Positions 1 to 5,277 of a stretch of DNA of 5,277 nt are shown here, piece by piece. The translations under genes and the position numbers were made by a program. The stretch is taken from the NCBI GenBank assembly GCA_003132825.1, contig PKYX01000425.1, positions 1-5,277 of the forward strand, given 5' to 3'. The notes under the pieces are model-generated. The model searched no databases, was not told the origin of the DNA, and was given only the letters and a program-made list of their open reading frames with translations. The stretch's first letter is position 1; every line of letters begins with the position of its first letter. Source of the stretch: Acidobacteriaceae bacterium. GTDB lineage: Bacteria > Acidobacteriota > Terriglobia > Terriglobales > Acidobacteriaceae.

Positions 1-551
1 CCCACAAAGGTTGCCCCCATGGTAATCGCCATTTCGCAAGTGTCGATCGGCGGCAGATCATTGATGACTCCGGTTTTTAATTTCGAACCGAGGTCGGCGG
101 TGGCGGAAAATTGCCCTTTGGTCAGGCCGTACACGCCGTTGTCCTCGATCACGTAGATGATCGGGAGGTTGCGCCGCATCAGGTGCATGAACTGGCCGAG
201 GCCAATCGAAGCGGTATCGCCATCCCCGCTGACTCCGAGCGCGATCAGGTTGCGATTGGCCAATACAGCGCCGGTCGCGACCGACGGCATGCGGCCGTGC
301 ACGGCGTTAAAACTGTGCGACCGCCCCAAGAAATAGGCCGGACTCTTCGAGGAGCAGCCGATGCCGCTCGGCTTGATCACGCGCTCCGGTGGAACTCCCA
401 TCTCGTACATGGCGTCAATGATGCGCTCGGAAATGGCATTGTGACCGCAGCCGGCGCAAAGTGTGGTCTTGCCGCCTTTATAGTCGAGCACGGTGAGGCC
501 GATGCGGTTGGTTTTGGGCGCGGGCGGCGGCGTGCTGGTGGTGGTCGCCAT
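1..551 (-). CDS. korB: 2-oxoacid (2-oxoglutarate):ferredoxin oxidoreductase subunit beta, partial (C-terminus beyond left edge)
   Basis: Catalytic beta subunit of a cytoplasmic two-subunit 2-oxoacid:ferredoxin oxidoreductase. It binds thiamine diphosphate and a [4Fe-4S] cluster, and with KorA decarboxylates a 2-oxoacid oxidatively to an acyl-CoA while reducing ferredoxin (or runs in reverse). I translated 183 residues by hand; the frame is open to the window edge. Seen: C32-A-G-C35-G-H (first two cluster cysteines), GIGCSS with C66 (third), HGR at 85-87, the Mg/ThDP motif GDGD at 109-112, and DNGVYGLTKGQ at 137-147. In this family a fourth cysteine lies further on, here outside the window. 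The start ATG directly follows the korA TAA and has a GGAGGGG ribosome site 6 bases upstream inside korA. The residues after GDGD read IGLGQ where many homologues have an IGGNH-like sequence. 2-oxoglutarate as substrate is inferred from the partner subunit; another 2-oxoacid is possible. Confidence 0.93.
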   Translation of the reverse strand, partial: MATTTSTPPPAPKTNRIGLTVLDYKGGKTTLCAGCGHNAISERIIDAMYEMGVPPERVIKPSGIGCSSKSPAYFLGRSHSFNAVHGRMPSVATGAVLANRNLIALGVSGDGDTASIGLGQFMHLMRRNLPIIYVIEDNGVYGLTKGQFSATADLGSKLKTGVINDLPPIDTCEMAITMGATFV

Positions 552-2387
552 TTAGTTCCCCTCCATGGACATGAGTTCGTCGGTGACCGAGCGGGCATCG
601 AGCGGAAGCCCGTGAACGTGAGCGATGCTGCGCAGGCGAGCGATCAGGCTTGGCTCCAGGTCGAGCTTGAGCAGGCTGAGCATCTGCGCATCGCGGTTCT
701 GCTCCACCAAGTACACCCGGTCATGCTGTTTCACGAAATCGTGCACTTCGCGGGTGAAGGGATAGGCTTTCAGGCGGAGATAATCGGTTTCGATGCTGTA
801 TTCCTTGCGCAGCTGGTCGCGGCTTTCGAGGATCGCCCAATGGGATGTGCCGTAGGCGATGATTCCGATCTTGGAGGCGCCGGTCGAGACTTCGGGACGA
901 GGCACGAACGCCCGCGCCGTCTCAAACTTGCGGTTGAGCCGCTCCATGTTGTGCTCATAGTCGTCGGCGCGCTCGCTGTATTGTGCGTGTTCATTGTGTC
1001 CGCTGCCGCGCGCGAAATAAGCGGCGGCGGGATGGTCGGTACCGGGTAAGGTGCGGTAGCCGATGCCGTCCCCGTCCACGTCCTTGTAGCGCGAGAAGCC
1101 TCCCAGGCGGCTCAGGTCCTCTTTATTCAACACTTTGCCGCGGTTGATCGGCTTTTCGGGATACTTGAACGGATCCGACATCCAGTTGTTCATGCCTAAA
1201 TCGAGGTCCGACATGACGAAGATTAAGGTCTGGAATTTTTCCGCCAGGTCGAAGGCTTCCTGCGCCATGCTGAAGCATTCCTCCGCCGAGCTCGGGATCA
1301 GCAGAATGTGCTTGGTGTCACCGTGGGAGAGACAGGCCGTCGACAGAATATCGCCCTGTGCGGTGCGGGTGGGCAAGCCGGTGGACGGGCCGACGCGCTG
1401 AATGTCCCAGACCACGCCCGGAACCTCGGCGTAGTAGGCCAGGCCAGCAAACTCCGCCATCAGCGAAATGCCCGGTCCGGCGGTCGCGGTCATGGCGCGG
1501 GCGCCGGCCCAGCCGGCACCGAGAACCATGCCGATGGCCGCCAGTTCATCTTCGGCTTGCACAATCGCGAAGGTGGCCTTGCCGTCGGCGCCGATGCGGA
1601 AACGCTTCATGTATTCGATCATGGCCTCGGGCAAAGAAGAAGACGGGGTGATCGGGTACCAGCTCACAAACGTGGCCCCGGCGAACATGCAGCCCAGGGC
1701 AGCGGAGGAGTTGCCGTCGATAATGATCTTGCCTTCGGTCTTGTTCATGCGCTGGATGAAGAAGGGATCGCGCTTGGGCAGATTCGCGGTGGCGTAGTCG
1801 AAACCGGCCTGCACCGCGGCCAGGTTCAGACTGGCGGCTTTGACTTTCTTGGCGAACTGCTTGCGGATGGCCTTTTCGATTTCGCCCATGTCGATGGCCA
1901 GCAGCTTGGCCACCACCCCCACATAGATCATGTTCTTGACCAGCTTGCGCAGCTTGGCTTCGGGGCAGACGGGAGCGACCAGCTTGTCGTAGGGGACGGA
2001 ATAAAAGACCAGATCCTGGCGAAGAGTGCGGAGATTCAGGGGTTCGTCATAGAGGACGGCGGCTCCCGGGGCGAGCGACATGACATCTTCCTGCGCCGTT
2101 TCCGGGTTCATGGCGACCAGGAAGTCGATTTCTTTCTTGCGGGCGATGTATCCGTCCTTGTTGGCCCGGATGGTATACCAGGTGGGCAGGCCGGCAATGT
2201 TTGAGGGGAACATATTTTTCCCCGAAACCGGCACCCCCATTTGAAAAATGCCGCGCAGTAAGACGGTGTTGGAACTTTGTGAGCCGGAGCCGTTGACTGT
2301 CGCCACTTGGATACTCATGTTGTTGGCGACTCGTTTCTGTTCCTGCTCTCCAGCGACTTGGTGGAGAGGTGCATCGGTAGTTGCCAT
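552..2387 (-). CDS. korA: 2-oxoacid (2-oxoglutarate):ferredoxin oxidoreductase subunit alpha (gamma-alpha fusion)
   Basis: Large subunit of the KorAB oxidoreductase, 611 residues, cytoplasmic. Two family domains are fused in one chain. An N-terminal gamma (CoA-binding type) domain covers about 28-210, with SGKNMFPSNIAGLPTWYTIR near 55-74 and KNMIYVGVVAKLL at 151-163. The alpha (pyrimidine-binding) domain follows, with YPITPSSSLPE at 244-254, ATAGPGISLMAEFAGLA at 301-317 and QRVGPSTGLPT at 330-340. Next come GYRTLPGT at 443-450 and a transketolase C-like end with YLVEQNRDAQ at 559-568. QR-GPSTG-PT is the wording I associate with 2-oxoglutarate-type (KorA) rather than pyruvate-type (PorA) enzymes. 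This fused layout resembles the two-subunit KorAB of mycobacteria. The start at 2387 is preferred because AAGGAAGGA lies 7 bases upstream; the next ATG (residue 24) has no comparable ribosome site. The first 25-30 residues look non-conserved. It is the first gene of a korA-korB operon behind its own promoter. Confidence 0.94.
   Translation of the reverse strand: MATTDAPLHQVAGEQEQKRVANNMSIQVATVNGSGSQSSNTVLLRGIFQMGVPVSGKNMFPSNIAGLPTWYTIRANKDGYIARKKEIDFLVAMNPETAQEDVMSLAPGAAVLYDEPLNLRTLRQDLVFYSVPYDKLVAPVCPEAKLRKLVKNMIYVGVVAKLLAIDMGEIEKAIRKQFAKKVKAASLNLAAVQAGFDYATANLPKRDPFFIQRMNKTEGKIIIDGNSSAALGCMFAGATFVSWYPITPSSSLPEAMIEYMKRFRIGADGKATFAIVQAEDELAAIGMVLGAGWAGARAMTATAGPGISLMAEFAGLAYYAEVPGVVWDIQRVGPSTGLPTRTAQGDILSTACLSHGDTKHILLIPSSAEECFSMAQEAFDLAEKFQTLIFVMSDLDLGMNNWMSDPFKYPEKPINRGKVLNKEDLSRLGGFSRYKDVDGDGIGYRTLPGTDHPAAAYFARGSGHNEHAQYSERADDYEHNMERLNRKFETARAFVPRPEVSTGASKIGIIAYGTSHWAILESRDQLRKEYSIETDYLRLKAYPFTREVHDFVKQHDRVYLVEQNRDAQMLSLLKLDLEPSLIARLRSIAHVHGLPLDARSVTDELMSMEGN
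558..564 (-). promoter_or_regulatory. Ribosome binding site of korB inside the korA 3' end
   Basis: GGAGGGG on the minus strand, 6 bases before the korB ATG. It lies wholly within the last codons of korA (Glu-Gly, just before Asn-stop). The junction reads TAAATG with no bases between stop and start. This fixes the korB start and suggests that ribosomes finishing korA re-initiate on korB, a usual way to keep two subunits in equal amounts. The coupling is inferred. Confidence 0.8.
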
Positions 2388-2394
2388 CCCCTGA

Positions 2395-2403
2395 TCCTTC
2401 CTT
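2395..2403 (-). promoter_or_regulatory. Ribosome binding site of korA
   Basis: AAGGAAGGA on the minus strand ends 7 bases before the ATG at 2387. It is a strong purine-rich Shine-Dalgarno match at normal spacing, and it decides in favour of the 611-residue form over the internal ATG at residue 24. A GC-rich stem-loop (2408-2427) ends only 4 bases upstream of it. Confidence 0.8.
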
Positions 2404-2407
2404 GTCT

Positions 2408-2427
2408 GGCGCGGGATTTGCCGCGCC
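2408..2427 (-). repeat. Leader stem-loop upstream of the korA ribosome site
   Basis: Perfect 7-bp inverted repeat GGCGCGG / CCGCGCC with a 6-base loop, lying in the predicted 5' leader of the korAB mRNA. No run of U follows it in the direction of transcription, so it is not a simple intrinsic terminator. Two shorter, overlapping inverted repeats lie just upstream in the transcript: CCGGT/ACCGG over 2429-2439 and CGGTT/AACCG over 2437-2449. They share bases and could not form together. The stem may stabilise the leader or influence access to the ribosome site; that role is inference. Confidence 0.5.
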
Positions 2428-2459
2428 CCCGGTGACCGGTTGGAAACCGCAAACTAACT

Positions 2460-2486
2460 ATTATACGGCACTGAGTTTGTTCCGAA
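2460..2486 (-). promoter_or_regulatory. Sigma70-type promoter of the korAB operon
   Basis: The minus strand carries a perfect TATAAT at 2460-2465 in the accA-korA spacer. The best -35 match is TTCGGA at 2481-2486, only 3 of 6 bases agreeing with TTGACA and with a short 15-bp spacer, so the -35 is weak. There is no TGn extension of the -10. Transcription would start near 2453, giving a leader of about 65 bases before the korA ATG. The pentamer TTCGG occurs at 2482-2486 and again at 2493-2497, 11 bp apart, which could be an activator site compensating for the poor -35. The rest of the spacer (2388-2532) holds no gene. I see no convincing terminator for accA: GGTAC/GTACC arms at 2489-2493 and 2518-2522 enclose a large loop and lack a U-tract. 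Confidence 0.6.
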
Positions 2487-2532
2487 TAGGTACCGAAGGA
2501 GCCGGTTTTCGCGTGACGTACCTGGTTGAGAA

Positions 2533-3624
2533 CTACGTTTCGGGCCGGAAGAACTGCGCCATGTTGCGGAACTTGGTGTAGCGGGAGGCGACCAATTCTG
2601 GAATGGGAATCGGTTTCAGTTCGGAAAGGTGTTTCTCGAGGGCGGCCTCGAGAAACGCCGCGGCGGCTTCGTGGTCGGTTTGCGCTCCGCCTTGCGGTTC
2701 CGCAACGATACCGTCAATACAACCCAGCTCATTCAAGTCGGTGGCGGTAATATGCAGCGCTTCCGCCGCCAGCTCCTTCTTGGTGGCGTCGCGCCACATG
2801 ATGGCGGCGCAGGATTCGGGTGAAATGACCGAATAGATGGCATTTTCCATCATGAGCACCCGATCCGCCACCGCAATGGCCAGCGCACCGCCGCTTCCGC
2901 CTTCGCCGGTGATGGTGCTGATAATCGGAATCCGCAAGCGCGCCATCTCCCGCAGATTGTGTGCGATGGCCTCGGCTTGGCCCCGCTCCTCCGCACTCAG
3001 GCCGGGAAATGCCCCCACCGTATCGACGAAGGTGAACAGGGGGCGGCGGAATTTTTCCGCGATCCGCATCACCCGCAGGGCCTTGCGGTAGCCTTCCGGG
3101 TTGGTCATCCCCCAATTCCGGTAAACATTCTGCTTGGTGTCGCGCCCCTTCTGATGCCCGATGACGGCCACTTCCTGGCCATGAAAACGCGCCATGCCGC
3201 ACACGAGCGCGGGGTCATCGGCGAAGTTGCGATCGCCATGAATCTCGCTCCAATCGGTGAAGATCCGCTCGATATATTCGAGGGTGAGAGGGCGCTGCGG
3301 GTTGCGCGCCAGTTCCGCCTTCTCCCAGGCCCTGGAATGAATCGAGACTTGATTGCGCAAGGTATCGATACGCTGGTGAAGTTCCTCGATCTCGCGGCGT
3401 GTGCCGTCGTCTTGCGCCGCCGCCTGCAGCTTGGCGATCTGCTGCTCGATCTTTTCGAGTTCCTGTTGCCCGCGGGAATCCATGTGCCTGCCGTTGCCGT
3501 TCGAGGCGGCACAACGCTCCTCCACCATGGACAGAAGGAACTCCGCGCCCGTGACCGGTGGGTTGGCATTGGCCGCCAACGGCCCCGCTTCTGGCTTCGG
3601 ACCTCTGGGTGTGGAAGGTTGCAT
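2533..3624 (-). CDS. accA: Acetyl-CoA carboxylase carboxyltransferase subunit alpha
   Basis: AccA pairs with AccD as the cytoplasmic carboxyltransferase, moving the carboxyl group from biotin on AccB to acetyl-CoA to make malonyl-CoA, the committed step of fatty acid synthesis. In 363-residue numbering: a helical N-terminal part about 53-95 (ELEKIEQQIAKL), ARNPQRPLTLEYI at 106-118, GHQKGRDTKQNVYRNWGM at 156-173, the crotonase-like oxyanion-hole segment GEGGSGGALAIAV at 240-252, and YSVISPESCAAIMWRD at 264-279. E. coli AccA has about 319 residues. Starting at Met48 (ATG 3481-3483) would give 316, so the first 47 residues may not be translated. Met33 (3526-3528) is a third option. None has a strong ribosome site; 3624 is kept because it leaves only 12 bases after the dnaE stop. 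Conserved DTPGA(Y/F)PG reads DTVGAFPG at 201-208. It lies downstream of dnaE in the same direction, as in E. coli. Confidence 0.95.
   Translation of the reverse strand: MQPSTPRGPKPEAGPLAANANPPVTGAEFLLSMVEERCAASNGNGRHMDSRGQQELEKIEQQIAKLQAAAQDDGTRREIEELHQRIDTLRNQVSIHSRAWEKAELARNPQRPLTLEYIERIFTDWSEIHGDRNFADDPALVCGMARFHGQEVAVIGHQKGRDTKQNVYRNWGMTNPEGYRKALRVMRIAEKFRRPLFTFVDTVGAFPGLSAEERGQAEAIAHNLREMARLRIPIISTITGEGGSGGALAIAVADRVLMMENAIYSVISPESCAAIMWRDATKKELAAEALHITATDLNELGCIDGIVAEPQGGAQTDHEAAAAFLEAALEKHLSELKPIPIPELVASRYTKFRNMAQFFRPET
2631..2656 (-). repeat. Perfect 10-bp inverted repeat inside the 3' part of accA
   Basis: GTTTCTCGAG and its exact reverse complement CTCGAGAAAC flank a 6-base loop (GCCGCC on the mRNA strand). 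The arms lie in codons for Phe-Leu-Glu and Leu-Glu-Lys of AccA (about residues 324-331), some 95 bases before the stop codon. Each arm holds the self-complementary hexamer CTCGAG, so the element is also partly a direct repeat. There is no U-tract, so it is not a classic terminator. It may simply come from the repeated Leu-Glu protein pattern, or act as a stabilising or processing hairpin in the mRNA. Confidence 0.7.
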
Positions 3625-3636
3625 CCGCCGCAGATT

Positions 3637-5277
3637 TCAGTCGATTACCCGCACTGCGCCTCGGCCACACAACTGCTCGACGCGCGTCATAAAATTGCGG
3701 TCCGGTTGCACATTATAGCCTTCCGCCTCCATCACCACCATGAAATCTCCCGCACGTTCCACGTCAAACAACACTTTCGCCTCGCCCCTTTTCTCCAGGC
3801 AGAGCGCCTGCAAAGCGTCCACCGTGGATTCGGTCGAGCTCTCGAGGGGAATGCGAATACGGAGGGAGCGAGCGAGCGGAACCTTGGCCTCCTCGAGGGA
3901 CGCAATGTCGCTCACGGTCAGTTTGGGATTGGTGCCTTCCTCCACCCGCAGGCCGCAGCGCACCAGAACCGGAACTTCAAGCTTTACCTTGTCTTGCAAC
4001 CGCCGGTAAGCCTCCGGAAAGACAATCATTTCCACCGACCCAACCATGTCTTCGAGTGCCCCCTGGGCGTAGAAATCGCCCTTCTTCGATTTGAGCACGC
4101 GCAGATTGGTGATGATGCCCGCGGTCGAAATGGTTTCGTCCTTCCCCGTCGAAGTCTTGATGCCGCTGATTTCCGCCGTGCTCAGGGCGCGCAGGTCCGC
4201 GAGCTTCTCGCGGTACTTTTCGAGGGGATGGCCGGTGATGAAAAATCCCAAAATCTCCTTTTCGGCCGCCAGCCGGACCTGCTCGTCCCAGTCCGGGGAG
4301 GCGGGCAATTGCTCGTTGTCGGAACGAGACTCGTCGGGCTGAAACACGCCGAACAGCCCATGCTGGCCGCTTTCGGCGTCGCGCTGCGTCTTCTGGGCCT
4401 GCTCGATGGCCTTGTCGAGAACCGCCATCAGCTGCGCCCGGCGCCCCAGGGGATCCATGGCGCCGCTTTTGACGAGCGATTCCAGCACCCGCTTGTTGAG
4501 CAAGCGCAAATCCACGTTTTCGCAAAATTCGTAGATCGAGCTATAGCGTCCCAGCTTTTTTCGCCCCGCGACAATCGATTCAATCGCGTTGTGCCCCACG
4601 TTTTTCACCGCCGCCAAGCCAAATCGAATGGCAGTGCCGTGGGGCGTGAAGTTGGCGTCGGACACGTTGATGTCCGGGGGTTCGACCGCGATCCCCATTT
4701 CCCGGCATTCGTTGATGTACTTGACCACATCATCGGTGCTGCCGGTGACCGATGTTAGGAGCGCCGCCATGAACTCCACCGGATCGTGGGTCTTGAGATA
4801 CGCGGTGTGGTAGGCCAGAAGGGCGTAGGCCGCCGAGTGCGATTTATTGAACCCGTAGCCGGCAAACTGCGCCATCAGGTCGAAAATCTTTTCGATCTTT
4901 TTCGCCGGGTAGCCGCGCTGCGTGGCGCCCTCGACAAAGCGCTCGCGCTGCTGCGCCATTTCTTCGGGCTTCTTTTTGCCCATGGCGCGCCGCAGCAGAT
5001 CGGCCTCCCCCAGAGAGTAGCCCGCCAGGCGGTTGGCGATCTGCATGACCTGTTCCTGATAGACGATGACACCGAGGGTTTCTTCGAGGATCTCTTTCAG
5101 CTCCGGCAGTTCGTACTCGATTTTCTTGCGCCCGTGCTTGCGATCGATAAAGTCGTCGATCATGCCGCCCTGAATCGGCCCCGGCCGGTAGAGAGCATTG
5201 AGCGCGGTAAGGTCTTCAATTGAGTTGGGCCGGTAGCGCCGCAGCACGTCCCGCATGCCGTGCGATTCAAACTGGAA
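3637..5277 (-). CDS. dnaE: DNA polymerase III subunit alpha, C-terminal part (start beyond right edge)
   Basis: Catalytic subunit of the replicative DNA polymerase III. The frame is open to the right edge, beginning FQFESHGMRDVLRRY (family wording FQLESxGM), so the visible 546 residues are the C-terminal half of a protein of about 1160 residues in E. coli; the PHP and most of the palm domain are missing. Fragment numbering: fingers with LYRPGPIQGGMIDDFIDRKH about 29-48, VYQEQVMQIA about 72-81, LLRRAMGKKKPEEMA about 95-108, and FAGYGFNKSHSAAYALLAYH about 138-157. Tandem helix-hairpin-helix region about 220-275. Beta-clamp motif QHGLF at 305-309 (bases 4351-4365), equivalent to E. coli QADMF. 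GFFITGHPLEKY about 344-355, then an OB-fold about 380-465 and a C-terminal domain ending RGAVRVID. The clamp motif argues for the replicative DnaE1 rather than the error-prone DnaE2. No intein is present in this part. accA follows 12 bases after the stop. Confidence 0.96.
   Translation of the reverse strand, partial: FQFESHGMRDVLRRYRPNSIEDLTALNALYRPGPIQGGMIDDFIDRKHGRKKIEYELPELKEILEETLGVIVYQEQVMQIANRLAGYSLGEADLLRRAMGKKKPEEMAQQRERFVEGATQRGYPAKKIEKIFDLMAQFAGYGFNKSHSAAYALLAYHTAYLKTHDPVEFMAALLTSVTGSTDDVVKYINECREMGIAVEPPDINVSDANFTPHGTAIRFGLAAVKNVGHNAIESIVAGRKKLGRYSSIYEFCENVDLRLLNKRVLESLVKSGAMDPLGRRAQLMAVLDKAIEQAQKTQRDAESGQHGLFGVFQPDESRSDNEQLPASPDWDEQVRLAAEKEILGFFITGHPLEKYREKLADLRALSTAEISGIKTSTGKDETISTAGIITNLRVLKSKKGDFYAQGALEDMVGSVEMIVFPEAYRRLQDKVKLEVPVLVRCGLRVEEGTNPKLTVSDIASLEEAKVPLARSLRIRIPLESSTESTVDALQALCLEKRGEAKVLFDVERAGDFMVVMEAEGYNVQPDRNFMTRVEQLCGRGAVRVID
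4555..4561 (-). other. Candidate -1 frameshift slippery heptamer within dnaE
   Basis: The minus strand reads CGA AAA AAG in the dnaE frame (Arg-Lys-Lys), which places A AAA AAG in the exact register of the heptamer used for programmed -1 frameshifting in E. coli dnaX. A -1 slip here would add Ala-Gly-Thr-Leu and stop at TAG (4541-4543). The product would lack the clamp-binding motif and OB-fold. I see no good upstream Shine-Dalgarno-like stimulator at the dnaX distance and only a short palindrome GCTATAGC (4540-4547) downstream, so frameshifting is possible but unproven. Confidence 0.25.

Noticed and set aside
111..1049. 312-codon plus-strand open frame opposite korB and korA
   Set aside because: Same codon-aligned antisense frame; it crosses the korA/korB junction and shows no recognisable domain.
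1308..2204. 298-codon plus-strand open frame opposite korA
   Set aside because: Codon-aligned shadow of korA; rich in Gly, His, Asp and Val as expected from reversed GC-rich codons, with no ribosome site or family motif.
2489..2522. Possible accA terminator hairpin (GGTAC / GTACC arms)
   Set aside because: Only five pairs around a loop of 24 bases and no U-tract after it; it also overlaps the promoter region.
2381..2581. 66-codon plus-strand open frame over the accA-korA spacer
   Set aside because: It overlaps both flanking genes and the minus-strand promoter and leader, lacks a convincing ribosome site and has no recognisable protein features.
3046..3060. GCGGAA-TTT-TTCCGC inverted repeat in accA
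   Set aside because: A 6-bp stem with a 3-base loop inside codons for Ala-Glu-Lys-Phe-Arg; short enough to be expected by chance in conserved coding sequence.
2959..4758. 599-codon plus-strand open frame spanning accA and dnaE antisense
   Set aside because: Its codons align exactly opposite the minus-strand codons, so its stops would require TTA, CTA or TCA codons in dnaE/accA, which a GC-rich gene uses rarely. The minus strand gives clear DnaE and AccA motifs, while the plus translation resembles no family and crosses a gene boundary.
4979..4990. Second A-rich Lys-Lys-Lys run in dnaE as a slippery site
   Set aside because: It reads GGC AAA AAG, giving C AAA AAG, which does not meet the X XXY YYZ pattern.

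Overview
The window shows ordinary bacterial chromosome, rich in GC, with every gene on the minus strand. Protein wording in AccA (for example DWSEIHGDR and GMARFHGQEV), the KorA/KorB sequences and the gene order are compatible with an Acidobacteriota-like organism. That placement comes from memory of the families, not from a search, so it is tentative. No tRNA, rRNA, CRISPR array, insertion sequence, integrase or other sign of a mobile region is visible.

Reading in the direction of transcription (right to left): 5277-3637 is the C-terminal part of dnaE, the replicative DNA polymerase III alpha subunit, whose beginning lies outside the window. After a 12-base gap, or about 150 bases if the shorter start is right, comes accA (3624-2533), the alpha subunit of acetyl-CoA carboxylase carboxyltransferase. 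The dnaE-accA order is the same as in Escherichia coli and other bacteria. A 145-base spacer (2532-2388) follows. It carries a perfect TATAAT box, a GC-rich leader hairpin and a strong Shine-Dalgarno sequence. Then come korA (2387-552), a fused gamma-alpha subunit, and korB (551 to the left edge, C-terminus missing), the thiamine-diphosphate/iron-sulfur subunit. Together these two encode a two-subunit 2-oxoacid (probably 2-oxoglutarate):ferredoxin oxidoreductase. The korA stop and korB start abut exactly, so the two are probably translationally coupled.

Functionally there are two units. One is dnaE-accA (chromosome replication plus the first committed step of fatty acid synthesis). The other is korAB (ferredoxin-linked interconversion of 2-oxoglutarate and succinyl-CoA), with its own promoter. 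No terminator is evident between accA and korA, so some read-through is possible.

I found no undescribed multi-gene system. Points worth a second look are small: an in-register A AAA AAG slippery heptamer in dnaE with an immediate stop in the -1 frame, a perfect 10-bp stem-loop inside the 3' end of accA, a direct repeat overlapping the weak -35 region of the korA promoter, and an unresolved accA start. The long plus-strand open frames (up to about 600 codons) are antisense shadows.
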